Made by a program: the position numbers and the translations under genes
Shown: positions 9,781 to 19,623 of the stretch, in pieces
Layout: each line of letters opens with the position of its first letter
How positions within the stretch are numbered: position 1 is the stretch's first letter
Assembly (NCBI RefSeq): GCF_001644025.1
Contig: NZ_LUUK01000225.1
Span: 1-64,000 of the forward strand
DNA: 64,000 bases
Direction of reading: 5' to 3'
Origin: Methylomonas koyamae
GTDB taxonomy: Bacteria > Pseudomonadota > Gammaproteobacteria > Methylococcales > Methylomonadaceae
The notes under the pieces: model-generated
What the model saw: only the letters and a program-made list of their open reading frames with translations
What the model was told of the DNA's origin: nothing
The model's database searches: none

Positions 9781-10311
9781 TTATTTTTTCGACAGCATTC
9801 CTTCCAGCACTTCCAGCGCTTGGGTTCGAGTCAATTCGCCGAGCTGACGATGCACGATCCGGCCTTGTCTGTCGATGATAACCGTGAACGGCACGGTATT
9901 AATCACGTTACCGAGTTGATGAGCCAGCGCGATACCGTTATCGCCGCCGATTAAAATTGGATAGTTGACCGGCCGGCGCTGCAAGTACTCGAGTACCGGC
10001 GCCTTGTCTTCGATCGCGACACCGACAAAACGCACGCCGCGACCGCCAAATTCCTGCTGAATTTTGACGAATTCCGGCATCTCCTTTAAGCAGGGCGGAC
10101 ACCAAGTCGCCCAAAAGTTGACGATGACAATATCGCCGCGCCATTGACGGAGGGCTTGCGGCTTGTCATCCAAATCCGGCAACGTGAAATCGGCCGCCAG
10201 GGGAACCTCGGCTTCGGCCCCAGGCTGAACCGAGCGGAAATACCAACCGCCGCCCAAGGCCAGAAGCCCGATTAGAATTCCAACCGACACCATCGCGAAT
10301 TTTCGGGTCAT
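9781..10311 (-). CDS. TlpA/ResA-like thiol:disulfide oxidoreductase
   Basis: A 176-residue membrane-anchored thioredoxin-like protein: N-terminal anchor (about residues 6-25), then a TlpA/AlkyhydroperoxideR-type fold with the active-site motif [17 protein letters not shown] (CPPC about residues 73-76) and the cis-Pro segment [10 protein letters not shown]. Such proteins reduce periplasmic disulfides, for example in cytochrome c maturation. Its ATG overlaps the dsbD stop (ATGA), and DsbD is the natural electron donor, so the two form a reducing relay. The specific target is not evident. Confidence 0.9.
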   Translation of the reverse strand: MTRKFAMVSVGILIGLLALGGGWYFRSVQPGAEAEVPLAADFTLPDLDDKPQALRQWRGDIVIVNFWATWCPPCLKEMPEFVKIQQEFGGRGVRFVGVAIEDKAPVLEYLQRRPVNYPILIGGDNGIALAHQLGNVINTVPFTVIIDRQGRIVHRQLGELTRTQALEVLEGMLSKK

Positions 10312-12533
10312 AAGCTGTTCAATGTTTGTAAAAAAGTCTCGGCATCTTGATATCCGATCACTCGGCGATCAGCTTTCTCGCGACCGTCGGCTCCGAAAAA
10401 TATAATGCCGGGCGGCCCGATCAAGTCGAAGCGTTTCAGCAAAGCCTGATCGGCATCGCTATTGTCGGTCACATCCGCTTGCAGTAACACGAAACCGGCC
10501 AACGTTTGTTTCACAGCCGAATCCGCAAAGGTATAGGCTTCCATTTCCTTGCAGGAAATGCACCACTCGGCATAGAAATCCAGCATGACAGACTTGCCGG
10601 CCGACGCCGCTTGCTGGATACGCTGCTCAAGTTCGGCCAGCGTCTTGACCCGTTCGAACAGCGGCTTGGACGCGGCTTCTGCCCTACCGCCCGCAAATAC
10701 GCCCCGCATCGGCTGGAGGGGATTAGTGTTACCGGCGCTCAACCCGATTAACTCCAAGATTCCCAACACCAACAAAATGATGCCGACGCCCTTCCACAAC
10801 TTGCGCCAACCCGACGCCGAATCGGGCAACGGGTCGATGGCGTTCAAGAAGATCGCGGGAATGACCAACAGCATTGCATACAAAAACATCGACGCTTGGG
10901 CTGGAATCACCCGCGCCAACATCCAAACCGCCACCGCCAGCATTAACACGCCAAACACGCTTTTGGTCGTATTCAGCCAGGCCCCGGCCTTGGGCAACAA
11001 GCGGCCCGCGGATGCCCCCAGCAGCAACAGCGGCATTCCCATGCCCAAACCCATCGCGAACAACGCCGACCCGCCCAGCCAGACATCGCCGGTCTGACCG
11101 ATATAGATCAACGCAGCCGCCAACGGTGCGGCAACGCACGGGCCGACCACCAGCGACGACAAAGCCCCCATGATCGCCGCGCCCCAATACGAACCGTCTC
11201 GATGGCGGTCGCTGGAGCGATGCAAGCGTTCCTGCAACGCTTTCGGCACTTCCAGGTTGTAAAAACCGAACATCGACAACGACAGCAACACAAACAAACC
11301 GGCGAATACCGCAATCACCCAGGGCTGCTGAAAAATTACCTGCAAATTACTGCCGAACAGGGCCGCCAACACACCGAATACGGTGTACATCGTCGCCGAC
11401 GCCAAAACATAGCTCAACGACAGCAAGAACGCCTTGCGTGTACCGATGTCGCCATGACCGACAATAATGCCGGACAAAATCGGAATCATCGGAAATACGC
11501 AAGGGGTAAAGGCCAGCAATAGACCAAAACCGAAGAAACTCAGCCAAGTCAGCGGCAGACTGTCGCGGCGCAGGGCATCGACGATACGATCCTGCTCCGA
11601 CACCGCCGGCGGCGTTGACGCGACAACGGCAGAAAGATCGGCCGATTCGGCGGCTTCCGGCAACGCCACCTCGACGACTTGTTGCATAGGCGGATAGCAG
11701 ACGCCGCGATCGGCGCAACCTTGAAACTTGGCCAGTACTTGCAAGGTCTCGGCGGCACGATTGTCTCGCGTCAGCGGGATATCCACACTGACATTCCGTC
11801 GGTAAATTTGCACCTGCCCGAATTCCTCGTCGTGGTACGCCTCGCCTTCCGGCAATTGCAACGGCGTCAAGGCGGAGTGGGCCGGCGTTTTAAGTTGCAC
11901 GGCCAGCTTATCCTTGTACAAATAATAACCGTCGGCAATCCGCCAATTCACCCGTAGCACGTTGGCGCCCACCGCCTCGGCAAAAAACTGAAAGGCTTGC
12001 TCCGGCGGCAATAATTCGCTGGAAAACAATCCCGGCGTCAGACCTTTCAGACCTTGCACGAATTGATTTAAGCCACCGGTCGCCGAGGCCCCGACAGTCG
12101 CAACCGGCAAGTCGATATCCAGCACCACTTTCTGCGGCGGATAACACACCCCGACATCCGCGCAACCTTGATATTTGACCAACAACTTCAACTGCCGCTC
12201 GTGCGTGCCGTTGATCAACGGCAGTTTGACGTCCAGATTGTCCCGATAGACCACGACATCGCCGAGTGTCGCGTCATGCTCTTCCGCGCCGGTCGGTAAT
12301 GGCACCGTAGCGAGGGAGATTGACTCGGTCCGCGACTGAATCTTAATTTTGTCGCGGTACAAATGATAGCCGTCGGCAATCCGCCAGTTCAGTGCGACAT
12401 GCTCCGTATCGCTGGCGGCGACAGTCAAACGAAAGGCTTGGTCGGGAGGCAAAAAATCCTGACTGTCCAAGGCCGCCGCGTGAGTAAAAAACCCGAACAG
12501 CAAAAACAGCGAGATCAATCGATAGCAAGGCAT
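10308..12533 (-). CDS. dsbD: Thiol:disulfide interchange protein DsbD with duplicated alpha domain
   Basis: Carries electrons from cytoplasmic thioredoxin across the inner membrane to periplasmic thiols. From ATG 12533 the product is 741 residues (E. coli DsbD is about 565). After a signal peptide, two copies of the N-terminal DsbD-alpha domain follow each other: each has a P-x-QAF segment, NWRIADGY[HY]LY[RK]DK, and GCAD-GVCYPP. Next come eight predicted membrane segments with the central cysteine pair (FTPCVFPM, VGPCVAAPL) and a C-terminal thioredoxin domain (YAEWCISCKEME). The extra alpha domain explains the length. A TTG at 12545 would add four residues. It overlaps cutA by 19 bases and tlpA by 4. 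Confidence 0.95.
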   Translation of the reverse strand: MPCYRLISLFLLFGFFTHAAALDSQDFLPPDQAFRLTVAASDTEHVALNWRIADGYHLYRDKIKIQSRTESISLATVPLPTGAEEHDATLGDVVVYRDNLDVKLPLINGTHERQLKLLVKYQGCADVGVCYPPQKVVLDIDLPVATVGASATGGLNQFVQGLKGLTPGLFSSELLPPEQAFQFFAEAVGANVLRVNWRIADGYYLYKDKLAVQLKTPAHSALTPLQLPEGEAYHDEEFGQVQIYRRNVSVDIPLTRDNRAAETLQVLAKFQGCADRGVCYPPMQQVVEVALPEAAESADLSAVVASTPPAVSEQDRIVDALRRDSLPLTWLSFFGFGLLLAFTPCVFPMIPILSGIIVGHGDIGTRKAFLLSLSYVLASATMYTVFGVLAALFGSNLQVIFQQPWVIAVFAGLFVLLSLSMFGFYNLEVPKALQERLHRSSDRHRDGSYWGAAIMGALSSLVVGPCVAAPLAAALIYIGQTGDVWLGGSALFAMGLGMGMPLLLLGASAGRLLPKAGAWLNTTKSVFGVLMLAVAVWMLARVIPAQASMFLYAMLLVIPAIFLNAIDPLPDSASGWRKLWKGVGIILLVLGILELIGLSAGNTNPLQPMRGVFAGGRAEAASKPLFERVKTLAELEQRIQQAASAGKSVMLDFYAEWCISCKEMEAYTFADSAVKQTLAGFVLLQADVTDNSDADQALLKRFDLIGPPGIIFFGADGREKADRRVIGYQDAETFLQTLNSL

Positions 12534-12832
12534 GAATTCATCCAATGTAAATAATCCGCCGAACCGCGTTCGATCGGCAGCGCGATAATTTCGGGCACGT
12601 CATAGGGATGCAGTTGCTTCAGCAAAGCCTCCAATTCGGCGTAGCGTTCGCGATGACTTTTAATCAGCAGTAAATGTTCCCCGGCCGATTCGATTGCACC
12701 CTGCCATGCGTATACCGAGCGAACGCCCGGCAAGATGTTGACGCAAGCCGCCAATTTAGCGGCAACCAGTTCGCGCGCCAGATGCTCGGCGATGTCGGCA
12801 TCCGGGCAAGTACAAAAGATTAACAATGGCAT
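12515..12832 (-). CDS. cutA: Divalent-cation tolerance protein CutA
   Basis: A 105-residue CutA1 family protein, a small trimer first linked to copper tolerance in E. coli, with unclear molecular role. Recognisable features are the N-terminal TCPD-like segment (FCTCPDADIAEHLAREL), AACVNILPGVRSVYAWQG and the C-terminal EIIALPIERGSADYLHWM. Length is typical. It is the first gene of the cutA-dsbD-tlpA group, and cutA-dsbD adjacency is common in gammaproteobacteria. The 3' end overlaps dsbD. Confidence 0.95.
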   Translation of the reverse strand: MPLLIFCTCPDADIAEHLARELVAAKLAACVNILPGVRSVYAWQGAIESAGEHLLLIKSHRERYAELEALLKQLHPYDVPEIIALPIERGSADYLHWMNSCLAID

Positions 12833-12903
12833 GTCGATATTATCCTGGAAATCCGCCGGATATGCTTTTAGTATTGCTGGTTTTTTCGCCGATCGAGACC
12901 GCC

Positions 12904-13335
12904 ATGAAACCCTTGCCCTTTCTGTTAGCCGCCATTTTGATCGTCCCGTTCGTGGAAATTTATCTGCTATTGATGGTCGGCGGCATCATCGGCGTCTTGC
13001 CGACGATATTTCTAGTGATTTTTACCGCCGCGCTCGGGACTTGGCTGCTGCGCACGCAAGGGTTCGCCACCTGGCAACGCTTTCAAGCCGCATTGCGGCA
13101 AGGCGAGATTCCGGCTTACGAAATGATTGAAGGTCCGATTTTATTGGTTGGCGGCGCGCTATTACTGACGCCGGGCTTTTTTACCGACGCGATCGGCTTC
13201 GCCTGCTTGGTGCCTGGATTGCGCCGAAAAATTGCTCAATACGTGTTGGAACGCTACTTGGTACCGATGTCGGGTAGTTCCGCCACCGGTGCTCAGCGGG
13301 TGGTCATTGACGGCGAATACAAAAAACAGGACTAA
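12904..13335 (+). CDS. fxsA: FxsA family membrane protein
   Basis: A 143-residue inner-membrane protein of the FxsA family, named for suppression of phage T7 exclusion by F plasmid PifA. Start at ATG 12904 gives an N-terminus running straight into a membrane helix (FLLAAILIVPFVEIYLLLMV), as in the family; the open frame reaches upstream into the divergent cutA. The second hydrophobic block (residues about 28-48) and the GPILLVGGALLLTPGFFTDA signature at about 79-98 are clear. It is divergent from cutA with a 71-base spacer. Confidence 0.9.
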   Translation: MKPLPFLLAAILIVPFVEIYLLLMVGGIIGVLPTIFLVIFTAALGTWLLRTQGFATWQRFQAALRQGEIPAYEMIEGPILLVGGALLLTPGFFTDAIGFACLVPGLRRKIAQYVLERYLVPMSGSSATGAQRVVIDGEYKKQD

Positions 13336-13377
13336 GCCGACGACCCAGGGCTCTCGCCATCGGCCGCCGGAACAATA

Positions 13378-13608
13378 TTATTGGCTGTCGGCGTTTTGGT
13401 TCAAGGTATTTTTATCGAAGCCGGAATAGGCGGGACACCAGCCGAAATAACTGGTCGCGATCAGGACGCCGCCAACCAATAACATCAGGATGCTGGCGGT
13501 AAACAGGGAAACAAACACCAGTACGATGCCGGAAACCATGCGGACTTTCTTATCTTTGTCGCCGATATTGTGTTCAAACTTGATCAAACGTTTATAATCG
13601 AAGCTCAT
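13378..13608 (-). CDS. DUF2892 (YgaP-like) small membrane protein
   Basis: A 76-residue protein starting at ATG 13608, preceded by AGAGAGG. It has two membrane segments (about residues 22-40 and 42-58) and the DUF2892 ending GWCPAYSGFDKNT; the cysteine is in the typical position. Many members are soluble-domain-free versions of YgaP, with poorly known function. A likely promoter sits 67-94 bases upstream. It converges with fxsA and is divergent from uvrD. Confidence 0.85.
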   Translation of the reverse strand: MSFDYKRLIKFEHNIGDKDKKVRMVSGIVLVFVSLFTASILMLLVGGVLIATSYFGWCPAYSGFDKNTLNQNADSQ

Positions 13609-13674
13609 CTCCAATCCTCTCTGTGTAGTATTTATTGTTAGTCCTGACGCAAGGCTTTCCCTCAAGAGCTCGCA

Positions 13675-13702
13675 AATATACACAGCTCCCCAAATTCTGC
13701 AA
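13675..13702 (-). promoter_or_regulatory. Predicted sigma70 promoter for the DUF2892 gene
   Basis: On the minus strand, TTGCAG (13697-13702) and TATATT (13675-13680) are separated by 16 bases. Transcription would begin near 13668, giving a leader of about 60 bases before the ATG at 13608. It lies just upstream of the divergent uvrD start. Confidence 0.45.
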
Positions 13703-13711
13703 GTTATTAAA

Positions 13712-15880
13712 ATGGACGTCTCAACGATAATCGCGCCGCTGAACGACGATCAGCGCCTGGCCGTTTCCGCGCCGATGCAGGCCATGCTGGTCCTGGCGGG
13801 AGCCGGCAGCGGCAAAACCCGAGTGTTGGTACACCGCATCGCTTGGCACGTACAAATCAACCACATATCGCCCTATCACATCCTGGCCGTCACGTTTACC
13901 AACAAAGCCGCCAATGAAATGCGCCACCGCATCGAGGAATTGTTGAATACCTCGGCGCGCTCGATGTGGATAGGCACCTTTCACGGCCTGGCTCACCGCC
14001 TGCTACGCCAACACGCCAAGCAAGCCAAATTGCCAGACACCTTTCAGGTCATGGACAGCGACGACCAATTGCGCATCGTCAAACGTTTGCTAAAAAGCCT
14101 GGAGCTGGACGACAGCAAGTGGCCGGCCAAGCAAGTGCAATGGTTCATCAACGCCCAAAAGGACGAGGGCATCCGCGCCCGCCACATGTCGCAAGCCGAC
14201 GACTTTTACCACCGGCAAATGCAACGCATCTATCTGGCCTACGAAGAACTCTGCGACCGCTCCGGCTTGGTCGACTTCGCCGAGCTGCTGCTGCGCGCCC
14301 ACGAACTGTTGCGCGACAACGAAGACTTGCTGGCCTTTTACCGCGAGCGCTTCCGGCAAGTCCACGTCGACGAGTTCCAAGATACCAACACGATCCAGTA
14401 TGCTTGGCTACGCCTGCTGACCGAAGGCAACAACAATCTGTTCGTCGTTGGCGACGACGACCAATCCATCTACGGCTGGCGCGGCGCCAAGATCGAAAAC
14501 ATTTTCGCCTTCCAAAAACATTATCCGGAACACGGCATCGTCAGACTGGAGCAGAACTATCGCTCCACCGGCCACATTCTCAAGGCCGCCAACGTGTTGA
14601 TCGCCAACAACGAAAACCGGATGGGCAAGGAACTGTGGACGGCAGCCGGCGAAGGTCACGCGATCGGTGTTTACGCGGCCTTCAACGAACAGGACGAAGC
14701 CTATTTTGTCGTCGAAAAAATCAGACAATGGGTACGCGACGGCGGCCTGCGTAGCGAAGTCGCTATTCTTTACCGCTCCAACGCCCAATCCCGACAATTC
14801 GAGGAGCGCTTAATGACCACGGCCGTGCCCTACCGGGTCTACGGCGGCTTGCGCTTCTTCGAACGGATGGAAATCAAGAACGCTCTGGCCTATTTACGCC
14901 TGTCCAGCAATAGGGACGACGAAGCCTCGTTCGAGCGAGTGGTCAACACGCCGACGCGCGGCATCGGCGCGAAAACGCTGGACGACATGCGTATTCTGGC
15001 GCGGGAACGCGGCGTTTCGCTGTGGCGAGCCGCCGAATGCATGCTGGGCGAAAAGCAACTGAGCGCCCGTGCCGCCAATGCCCTGCAAGGCTTCATGAAT
15101 CTGATCGAGGCCATAGCCCTGGCGACCGACGGCATGAACCTCTACGAGACCGTCAAATACGTCGTCGAGGCCAGCGGCCTGATCGAACTGTATAAAAAAG
15201 AAAAACAGGACAAGGGCGAAGCCAGGGTCGAAAACCTGGAAGAGCTGGTCAACGCCGCCAAGCTGTTCGATTACGACAGCGAAAACGCCGAAAACCTGTC
15301 GGAACTGGATATGTTCCTGGCGCATGCCGCGCTGGAAGCCGGCGAAATGCAGGGCGAAGCCGACCAGGATTGCGTGCAATTAATGACTTTGCATTCCGCC
15401 AAGGGCTTGGAATTCAAACTAGTCTTTCTGGTCGGCATGGAGGAAGGTCTGTTTCCGTCGCAACAAGCGGTGGACGAACCCGGCCGCTTGCAGGAAGAAC
15501 GCCGTCTCTGCTACGTCGGCATCACCCGCGCGATGCAGCAACTTTACCTGACCTATGCCGAGTCGCGCCGCTTATATGGCAAGGACAGCTATCCGAGACC
15601 GTCGCGCTTTCTTCGGGAAATCCCCCCGGAAGCCCTGACCGAAATTCGCCTGCGCGCCAACGTCACCCGCCCAGCCTCATCCAGTCCGGCCACGCTAGGC
15701 TCGATGGTCGATCAGAACGCCAGTTTTCGGCTGGGTCAGGCGGTCAGACACGAGAAATTCGGCGAAGGCGTGGTGTTGCAAACCGAGGGCAGCGGCGACC
15801 AAGAAAAGGTACAGATCAATTTCCGCAACGCCGGCATCAAATGGCTGATGTTGGCTTATGCCAAATTGGACAAGGCATAA
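13712..15880 (+). CDS. uvrD: DNA helicase II
   Basis: 3'-5' superfamily 1 helicase for nucleotide-excision and mismatch repair. The 722-residue protein has all SF1A motifs: Walker A GAGSGKTRVLVHRI (about 31-44), TFTNKAANEM, VDEFQDTN (motif II), GDDDQSIYGWRGA (motif III), LMTLHSAKGLEF, and YVGITRA (motif VI). The C-terminal Tudor-like tail (GQAVRHEKFGEGVV to the end) is a UvrD/PcrA trait that separates it from Rep. Length is typical. The gene stands alone between a divergent small gene and a strong bidirectional terminator. Confidence 0.97.
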   Translation: MDVSTIIAPLNDDQRLAVSAPMQAMLVLAGAGSGKTRVLVHRIAWHVQINHISPYHILAVTFTNKAANEMRHRIEELLNTSARSMWIGTFHGLAHRLLRQHAKQAKLPDTFQVMDSDDQLRIVKRLLKSLELDDSKWPAKQVQWFINAQKDEGIRARHMSQADDFYHRQMQRIYLAYEELCDRSGLVDFAELLLRAHELLRDNEDLLAFYRERFRQVHVDEFQDTNTIQYAWLRLLTEGNNNLFVVGDDDQSIYGWRGAKIENIFAFQKHYPEHGIVRLEQNYRSTGHILKAANVLIANNENRMGKELWTAAGEGHAIGVYAAFNEQDEAYFVVEKIRQWVRDGGLRSEVAILYRSNAQSRQFEERLMTTAVPYRVYGGLRFFERMEIKNALAYLRLSSNRDDEASFERVVNTPTRGIGAKTLDDMRILARERGVSLWRAAECMLGEKQLSARAANALQGFMNLIEAIALATDGMNLYETVKYVVEASGLIELYKKEKQDKGEARVENLEELVNAAKLFDYDSENAENLSELDMFLAHAALEAGEMQGEADQDCVQLMTLHSAKGLEFKLVFLVGMEEGLFPSQQAVDEPGRLQEERRLCYVGITRAMQQLYLTYAESRRLYGKDSYPRPSRFLREIPPEALTEIRLRANVTRPASSSPATLGSMVDQNASFRLGQAVRHEKFGEGVVLQTEGSGDQEKVQINFRNAGIKWLMLAYAKLDKA

Positions 15881-15884
15881 AAAA

Positions 15885-15914
15885 GCCGCCGTCCGAAAAC
15901 TCTCGGACGGCGGC
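15885..15914. terminator. Bidirectional intrinsic terminator between uvrD and pyk
   Basis: A perfect 12-bp stem, GCCGCCGTCCGA at 15885-15896 and its complement at 15903-15914, with a six-base loop. It is preceded by AAAA on the + strand, which gives a U-run for transcripts of pyk on the minus strand. It begins 5 bases after the uvrD stop and serves two convergent genes. Confidence 0.85.
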
Positions 15915-15931
15915 TTAAGCAGTAACGTCGA

Positions 15932-17377
15932 TTAACCGGCGAAATCTTCGTGCACGGTAATGACTTTCAACGAGTTGGTACCGCCGCTATGACCGGTGGC
16001 ATCGCCCTTGGTGATGATGAAAGAATCGCCGTCGGCAACTAAACCGCGATTTCTTAATTTTTCGATGATGTAACGGTTGACCTCCGCGTTCGCCATTTTT
16101 TCGTGCGTGAACGGAATCGGGAACACACCGCGATACAGAGTAACCCGGCCCAAGGTTTTCTCGTGACTACTGAACGCGTAGATCGGAATGCCCGAGCTGA
16201 TCCGCGACATCCACAACGGCGTCGAGCCGGTTTCGGTCAACGAGGCAATCCCGCTGATCTTGGTATGGTTGGCCATGTACATCGCCGACATCGCGATCGC
16301 CTCGTCCACATGATCAAAGCTATCGGTCATCCGATGCTTGGACTTGATCACCGCGGGCTGCTTCTCGGTTTCCATGCAGATGCGCACCATCGCTTCGACC
16401 GTTTTGACCGGATGTTTGCCGGATGCGGTTTCCGCCGACAACATGATCGCATCGGTTCCGTCGACGATCGCATTCGCAACGTCGAAAACCTCGGCGCGTG
16501 TCGGAATCGGGTTTTCGATCATCGACTCCATCATCTGAGTCGCCGTGATCACCGCCCGGTTCAATTCGCGAGAACGTTTGATCAAATGCTTTTGTGCAGC
16601 CGGCAGATTGGCGTCGCCGATCTCCACACCCAAGTCGCCTCGGGCCACCATGATCACATCCGAGGCCATGATGATTTCGTCGATGACTTCCATCGCTTCA
16701 GCGCGCTCGACCTTGGCCACCAAGCCCGCGGTAGAGCCGGCGGCCAGCAGCAAGGCACGCGCTTCGTGCATGTCGTCGGCGGTACGCGGAAAGGAAATCG
16801 CCACGTAATCGGCCTGGATGATCGCGATGGTCTTGATGTCTTCCTTGTCTTTGTCGGTCAATGCCGCAGCCGACAAACCGCCGCCCAACAAGTTGATGCC
16901 CTTGTTGTTGGATAGATCGCCGCCGACGACGACCTTGGTATTCACCCGGGCGTTGTCCACGACATTCACGACGTCCAGCACCACCCGACCGTCATCCAGC
17001 AGCAAGCGCGTGCCCGGCTTGACTTCCCGAGCCAGCGGCTCGTAGCTGATGCCGACCTGGGTGTTGTCGCCGTCCAGTTTGCCGAGGTTGATGTCCAGCG
17101 CAAAGTCCTGGCCTTCTTCCAGCCAAACTTTGTTTTCCTTGAAGCGCTCGATACGGATTTTAGGGCCTTGCAAGTCGGCCAAAATGCCGACCCGGCGACC
17201 GCTTTTTTTGCTCAACTCGCGAACCCGGTTGGCGCGATCGATGTGATCTTGCGCCGAACCGTGCGAGAAATTTAAACGGACAACATCGATGCCTGCCTTG
17301 AACAAATCTTCAAGCACGCCGGGTTTGTCCGTGGCGGGTCCCAGCGTCGCCAGGATTTTTGTTCTACGTAACTGCAT
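15932..17377 (-). CDS. pyk: Pyruvate kinase
   Basis: Converts phosphoenolpyruvate and ADP to pyruvate and ATP, the last step of glycolysis. The 481-residue protein begins RRTKILATLGPATDKP, has the substrate segment VRLNFSHG (about 34-41), the signature IMVARGDLGVEIG (about 241-253) and MLSAETASGKHPV. Length matches type II bacterial enzymes. It lies nine bases after the gap stop on the same strand, forming a gap-pyk glycolytic operon, and ends at the shared terminator with uvrD. Confidence 0.97.
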   Translation of the reverse strand: MQLRRTKILATLGPATDKPGVLEDLFKAGIDVVRLNFSHGSAQDHIDRANRVRELSKKSGRRVGILADLQGPKIRIERFKENKVWLEEGQDFALDINLGKLDGDNTQVGISYEPLAREVKPGTRLLLDDGRVVLDVVNVVDNARVNTKVVVGGDLSNNKGINLLGGGLSAAALTDKDKEDIKTIAIIQADYVAISFPRTADDMHEARALLLAAGSTAGLVAKVERAEAMEVIDEIIMASDVIMVARGDLGVEIGDANLPAAQKHLIKRSRELNRAVITATQMMESMIENPIPTRAEVFDVANAIVDGTDAIMLSAETASGKHPVKTVEAMVRICMETEKQPAVIKSKHRMTDSFDHVDEAIAMSAMYMANHTKISGIASLTETGSTPLWMSRISSGIPIYAFSSHEKTLGRVTLYRGVFPIPFTHEKMANAEVNRYIIEKLRNRGLVADGDSFIITKGDATGHSGGTNSLKVITVHEDFAG

Positions 17378-17386
17378 GTATTCCCT

Positions 17387-18400
17387 TTATTTGGCGTTGT
17401 ACAAAGCGACGGTAGTGTCCAGCATCCGGTTAGAGAAGCCCCATTCGTTGTCGTACCAGGACAGTACCTTGACGAAGTTGCCGCCGGTCACTTTGGTCAG
17501 ACCCGCTTCGTAAATCGAGGAATGCGGATTGTGGTTGAAGTCGGAAGACACCAAAGGCTCGTCGTTGATCGCCAAAATACCTTTCAAGGAACCGTTGGCC
17601 GCTTCGCGCAGAATGCCGTCGATTTCTTCCTTGGTGGTATTGCGAGACGCCTGGAAGCACAAGTCAACCACCGAGACGTTGATGGTCGGAACCCGCATCG
17701 CGAAACCGTCCAACTTGCCTTTCATTTCAGGCAACACCAAGCCAACCGCGGCGGCAGCACCGGTTTTGGTCGGAATCATCGATTGGGTGGCGGAACGCGC
17801 GCGATGCAAGTCGCTGTGATACACGTCGGTCAGCACTTGGTCGTTGGTATAGGAGTGAATCGTGGTCATCAAGCCATGATCGACGCCGATGGTATCCATC
17901 AGCGGTTTCACCAGCGGCGCCAAGCAGTTGGTGGTGCAAGAAGCGTTGGAAATGACGGTATCGCTCGCTTTCAAGCTGGTGTGGTTAACGCCGTAAACAA
18001 CGGTCGCATCGACATCGTTACCGCCCGGCGCGGAAATAATGACTTTTTTGGCGCCGGCGGAGAGGTGGGCGGACGCTTTGGCTTTGCTGGTGAAAAAACC
18101 GGTACACTCGTGCACGACGTCGATACCCAACTCGGCCCAAGGCAATTTAGCCGGATCGCGTTCCGCCAGAACCCGGATGCGATCGCCGTTGACCACAATG
18201 TAATCACCATCGACGGAAACATCGAACGGGAATTTACCGTGCACGGTATCGTACTTGGTCAAGTGTGCATTGGTTTTGGAATCGCCCAAATCGTTGATCG
18301 CGACGATTTGAATCTCGTTGGTGCGACCAGATTCGTACAACGCGCGCAAGACATTGCGACCGATACGACCGTAACCGTTAATTGCAACTTTAATTGCCAT
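17387..18400 (-). CDS. gap: Glyceraldehyde-3-phosphate dehydrogenase, type I
   Basis: NAD(P)-dependent oxidation of glyceraldehyde 3-phosphate in glycolysis or the reverse in gluconeogenesis. The start at ATG 18400 (preceded by GGAG) gives 337 residues and the standard N-terminus [16 protein letters not shown]; an upstream in-frame ATG at 18439 adds 13 non-conserved residues. The catalytic Cys is in SNASCTTNC (about 155), and the C-terminal [13 protein letters not shown] is canonical. First gene of gap-pyk, divergent from the rbgA-type GTPase gene. Confidence 0.97.
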   Translation of the reverse strand: MAIKVAINGYGRIGRNVLRALYESGRTNEIQIVAINDLGDSKTNAHLTKYDTVHGKFPFDVSVDGDYIVVNGDRIRVLAERDPAKLPWAELGIDVVHECTGFFTSKAKASAHLSAGAKKVIISAPGGNDVDATVVYGVNHTSLKASDTVISNASCTTNCLAPLVKPLMDTIGVDHGLMTTIHSYTNDQVLTDVYHSDLHRARSATQSMIPTKTGAAAAVGLVLPEMKGKLDGFAMRVPTINVSVVDLCFQASRNTTKEEIDGILREAANGSLKGILAINDEPLVSSDFNHNPHSSIYEAGLTKVTGGNFVKVLSWYDNEWGFSNRMLDTTVALYNAK

Positions 18401-18579
18401 AGAGTTTTCTCCGGGATGAGTGTGAAGGACTAACTTCAAGATGTGCGGAAAGCACTAAAAATAGCGCTGATTGTAGCAAACCCCGACAAACAACGTCTAC
18501 CGCGCAACCGCGCGGCAAAGCCGGAACCGGCGTTGGCTTGCGTTACAATGGGCACCGATTCCGCAAATACGACCCAACC

Positions 18580-19497
18580 ATGAATATCCAGTGGTACCCC
18601 GGCCATATGCACAAGGCCAGCAAAGAGATCAAGGAAGCCCTGCCCGACATCGACTTGCTGATCGAAATTCTCGACGCCCGCATTCCCTACAGTAGCCAGA
18701 ATCCGATGCTGGCCCGGCTGCGCGACGACAAACCGACGATACGCATCCTCAATAAGACCGATCTGGCCGATCCCGAGGTCACCAAACTTTGGCAGGACTA
18801 CCTGGAACGCGAACAAGGCGTCAAGACCCTGGCCCTTACCAGCCAGCAAACCGACAAGGTCAGGCAAATCGTCGATCTGTGCCACAAAATGCTGGCCGAC
18901 AAACTGGCCGCCGGCAAAGTCCTGCGGACCATGATCATGGGCATCCCCAACGTCGGCAAATCGACGATCATCAACATTCTGGCCGGCCGCGTCATCGCCA
19001 AGACCGGCAACGAACCGGCCGTCACCAAACGCCAACAACGCATCAACCTGAGCAACAATTTGGTGCTGTCCGACACGCCGGGCGTGTTATGGCCCAATGT
19101 CGAAAACCGCCACGGCGGTTACCGCTTGGCCGTGACCGGCGCGATCAAGGACACCGCCTTCCAGCACGACGACATCGCCCTCTATGCCTTGGAGTACCTG
19201 ACCCAGGTCTATCCCGAGCAACTGAAAACCCGCTATCGGCTGGAACCGCTGCCGGGCGAGGTACTGGCCTTGCTGCAAGCGATCGGCGCCAAACGCGGCT
19301 GCCTACGTAGCGGTGGCATCGTGGAACTGGACAAGGCCGCCAAACTGCTGCTGACCGAGCTCCGAGCCGGTACGCTGGGCCGCATCAGCCTGGAAACCCC
19401 GGACATGATCGAGCGAGAACTACTGGACGTCGCGGCGTTGCGGGAAGAAAAAGCCGCCAAGCAAGCGGCGAAACGGCGCGGCAACAACCCAGCTTAG
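18580..19497 (+). CDS. rbgA: Ribosome-biogenesis GTPase, YlqF/RbgA type
   Basis: A circularly permuted GTPase of the YlqF/YawG group, which assists late assembly of the 50S subunit in Bacillus. From ATG 18580 the product is 305 residues and begins MNIQWYPGHMHKASKEI, the family signature. The G motifs come in permuted order: NKTDL (G4, about 58) precedes GIPNVGKSTIIN (G1, about 123-134) and DTPG (G3, about 165). The C-terminal half carries the RbgA RNA-binding tail. It stands alone; the flank downstream is AT-rich accessory DNA. Confidence 0.9.
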   Translation: MNIQWYPGHMHKASKEIKEALPDIDLLIEILDARIPYSSQNPMLARLRDDKPTIRILNKTDLADPEVTKLWQDYLEREQGVKTLALTSQQTDKVRQIVDLCHKMLADKLAAGKVLRTMIMGIPNVGKSTIINILAGRVIAKTGNEPAVTKRQQRINLSNNLVLSDTPGVLWPNVENRHGGYRLAVTGAIKDTAFQHDDIALYALEYLTQVYPEQLKTRYRLEPLPGEVLALLQAIGAKRGCLRSGGIVELDKAAKLLLTELRAGTLGRISLETPDMIERELLDVAALREEKAAKQAAKRRGNNPA

Positions 19498-19623
19498 TAC
19501 ATGGCCCGCGACTTTTACACTTAAATAGTGTTACATAAAGCCTTTTAAACAAAAAAACGCCGACGCGCAAAGACATCCAAAATACAAACAACAATTTGGC
19601 TAGGCATATCAATTTTTAAAAAA

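Noticed and set aside
17522-18433. 303-codon open frame on the plus strand
   Set aside because: Shadow of gap on the opposite strand; no recognisable protein features.
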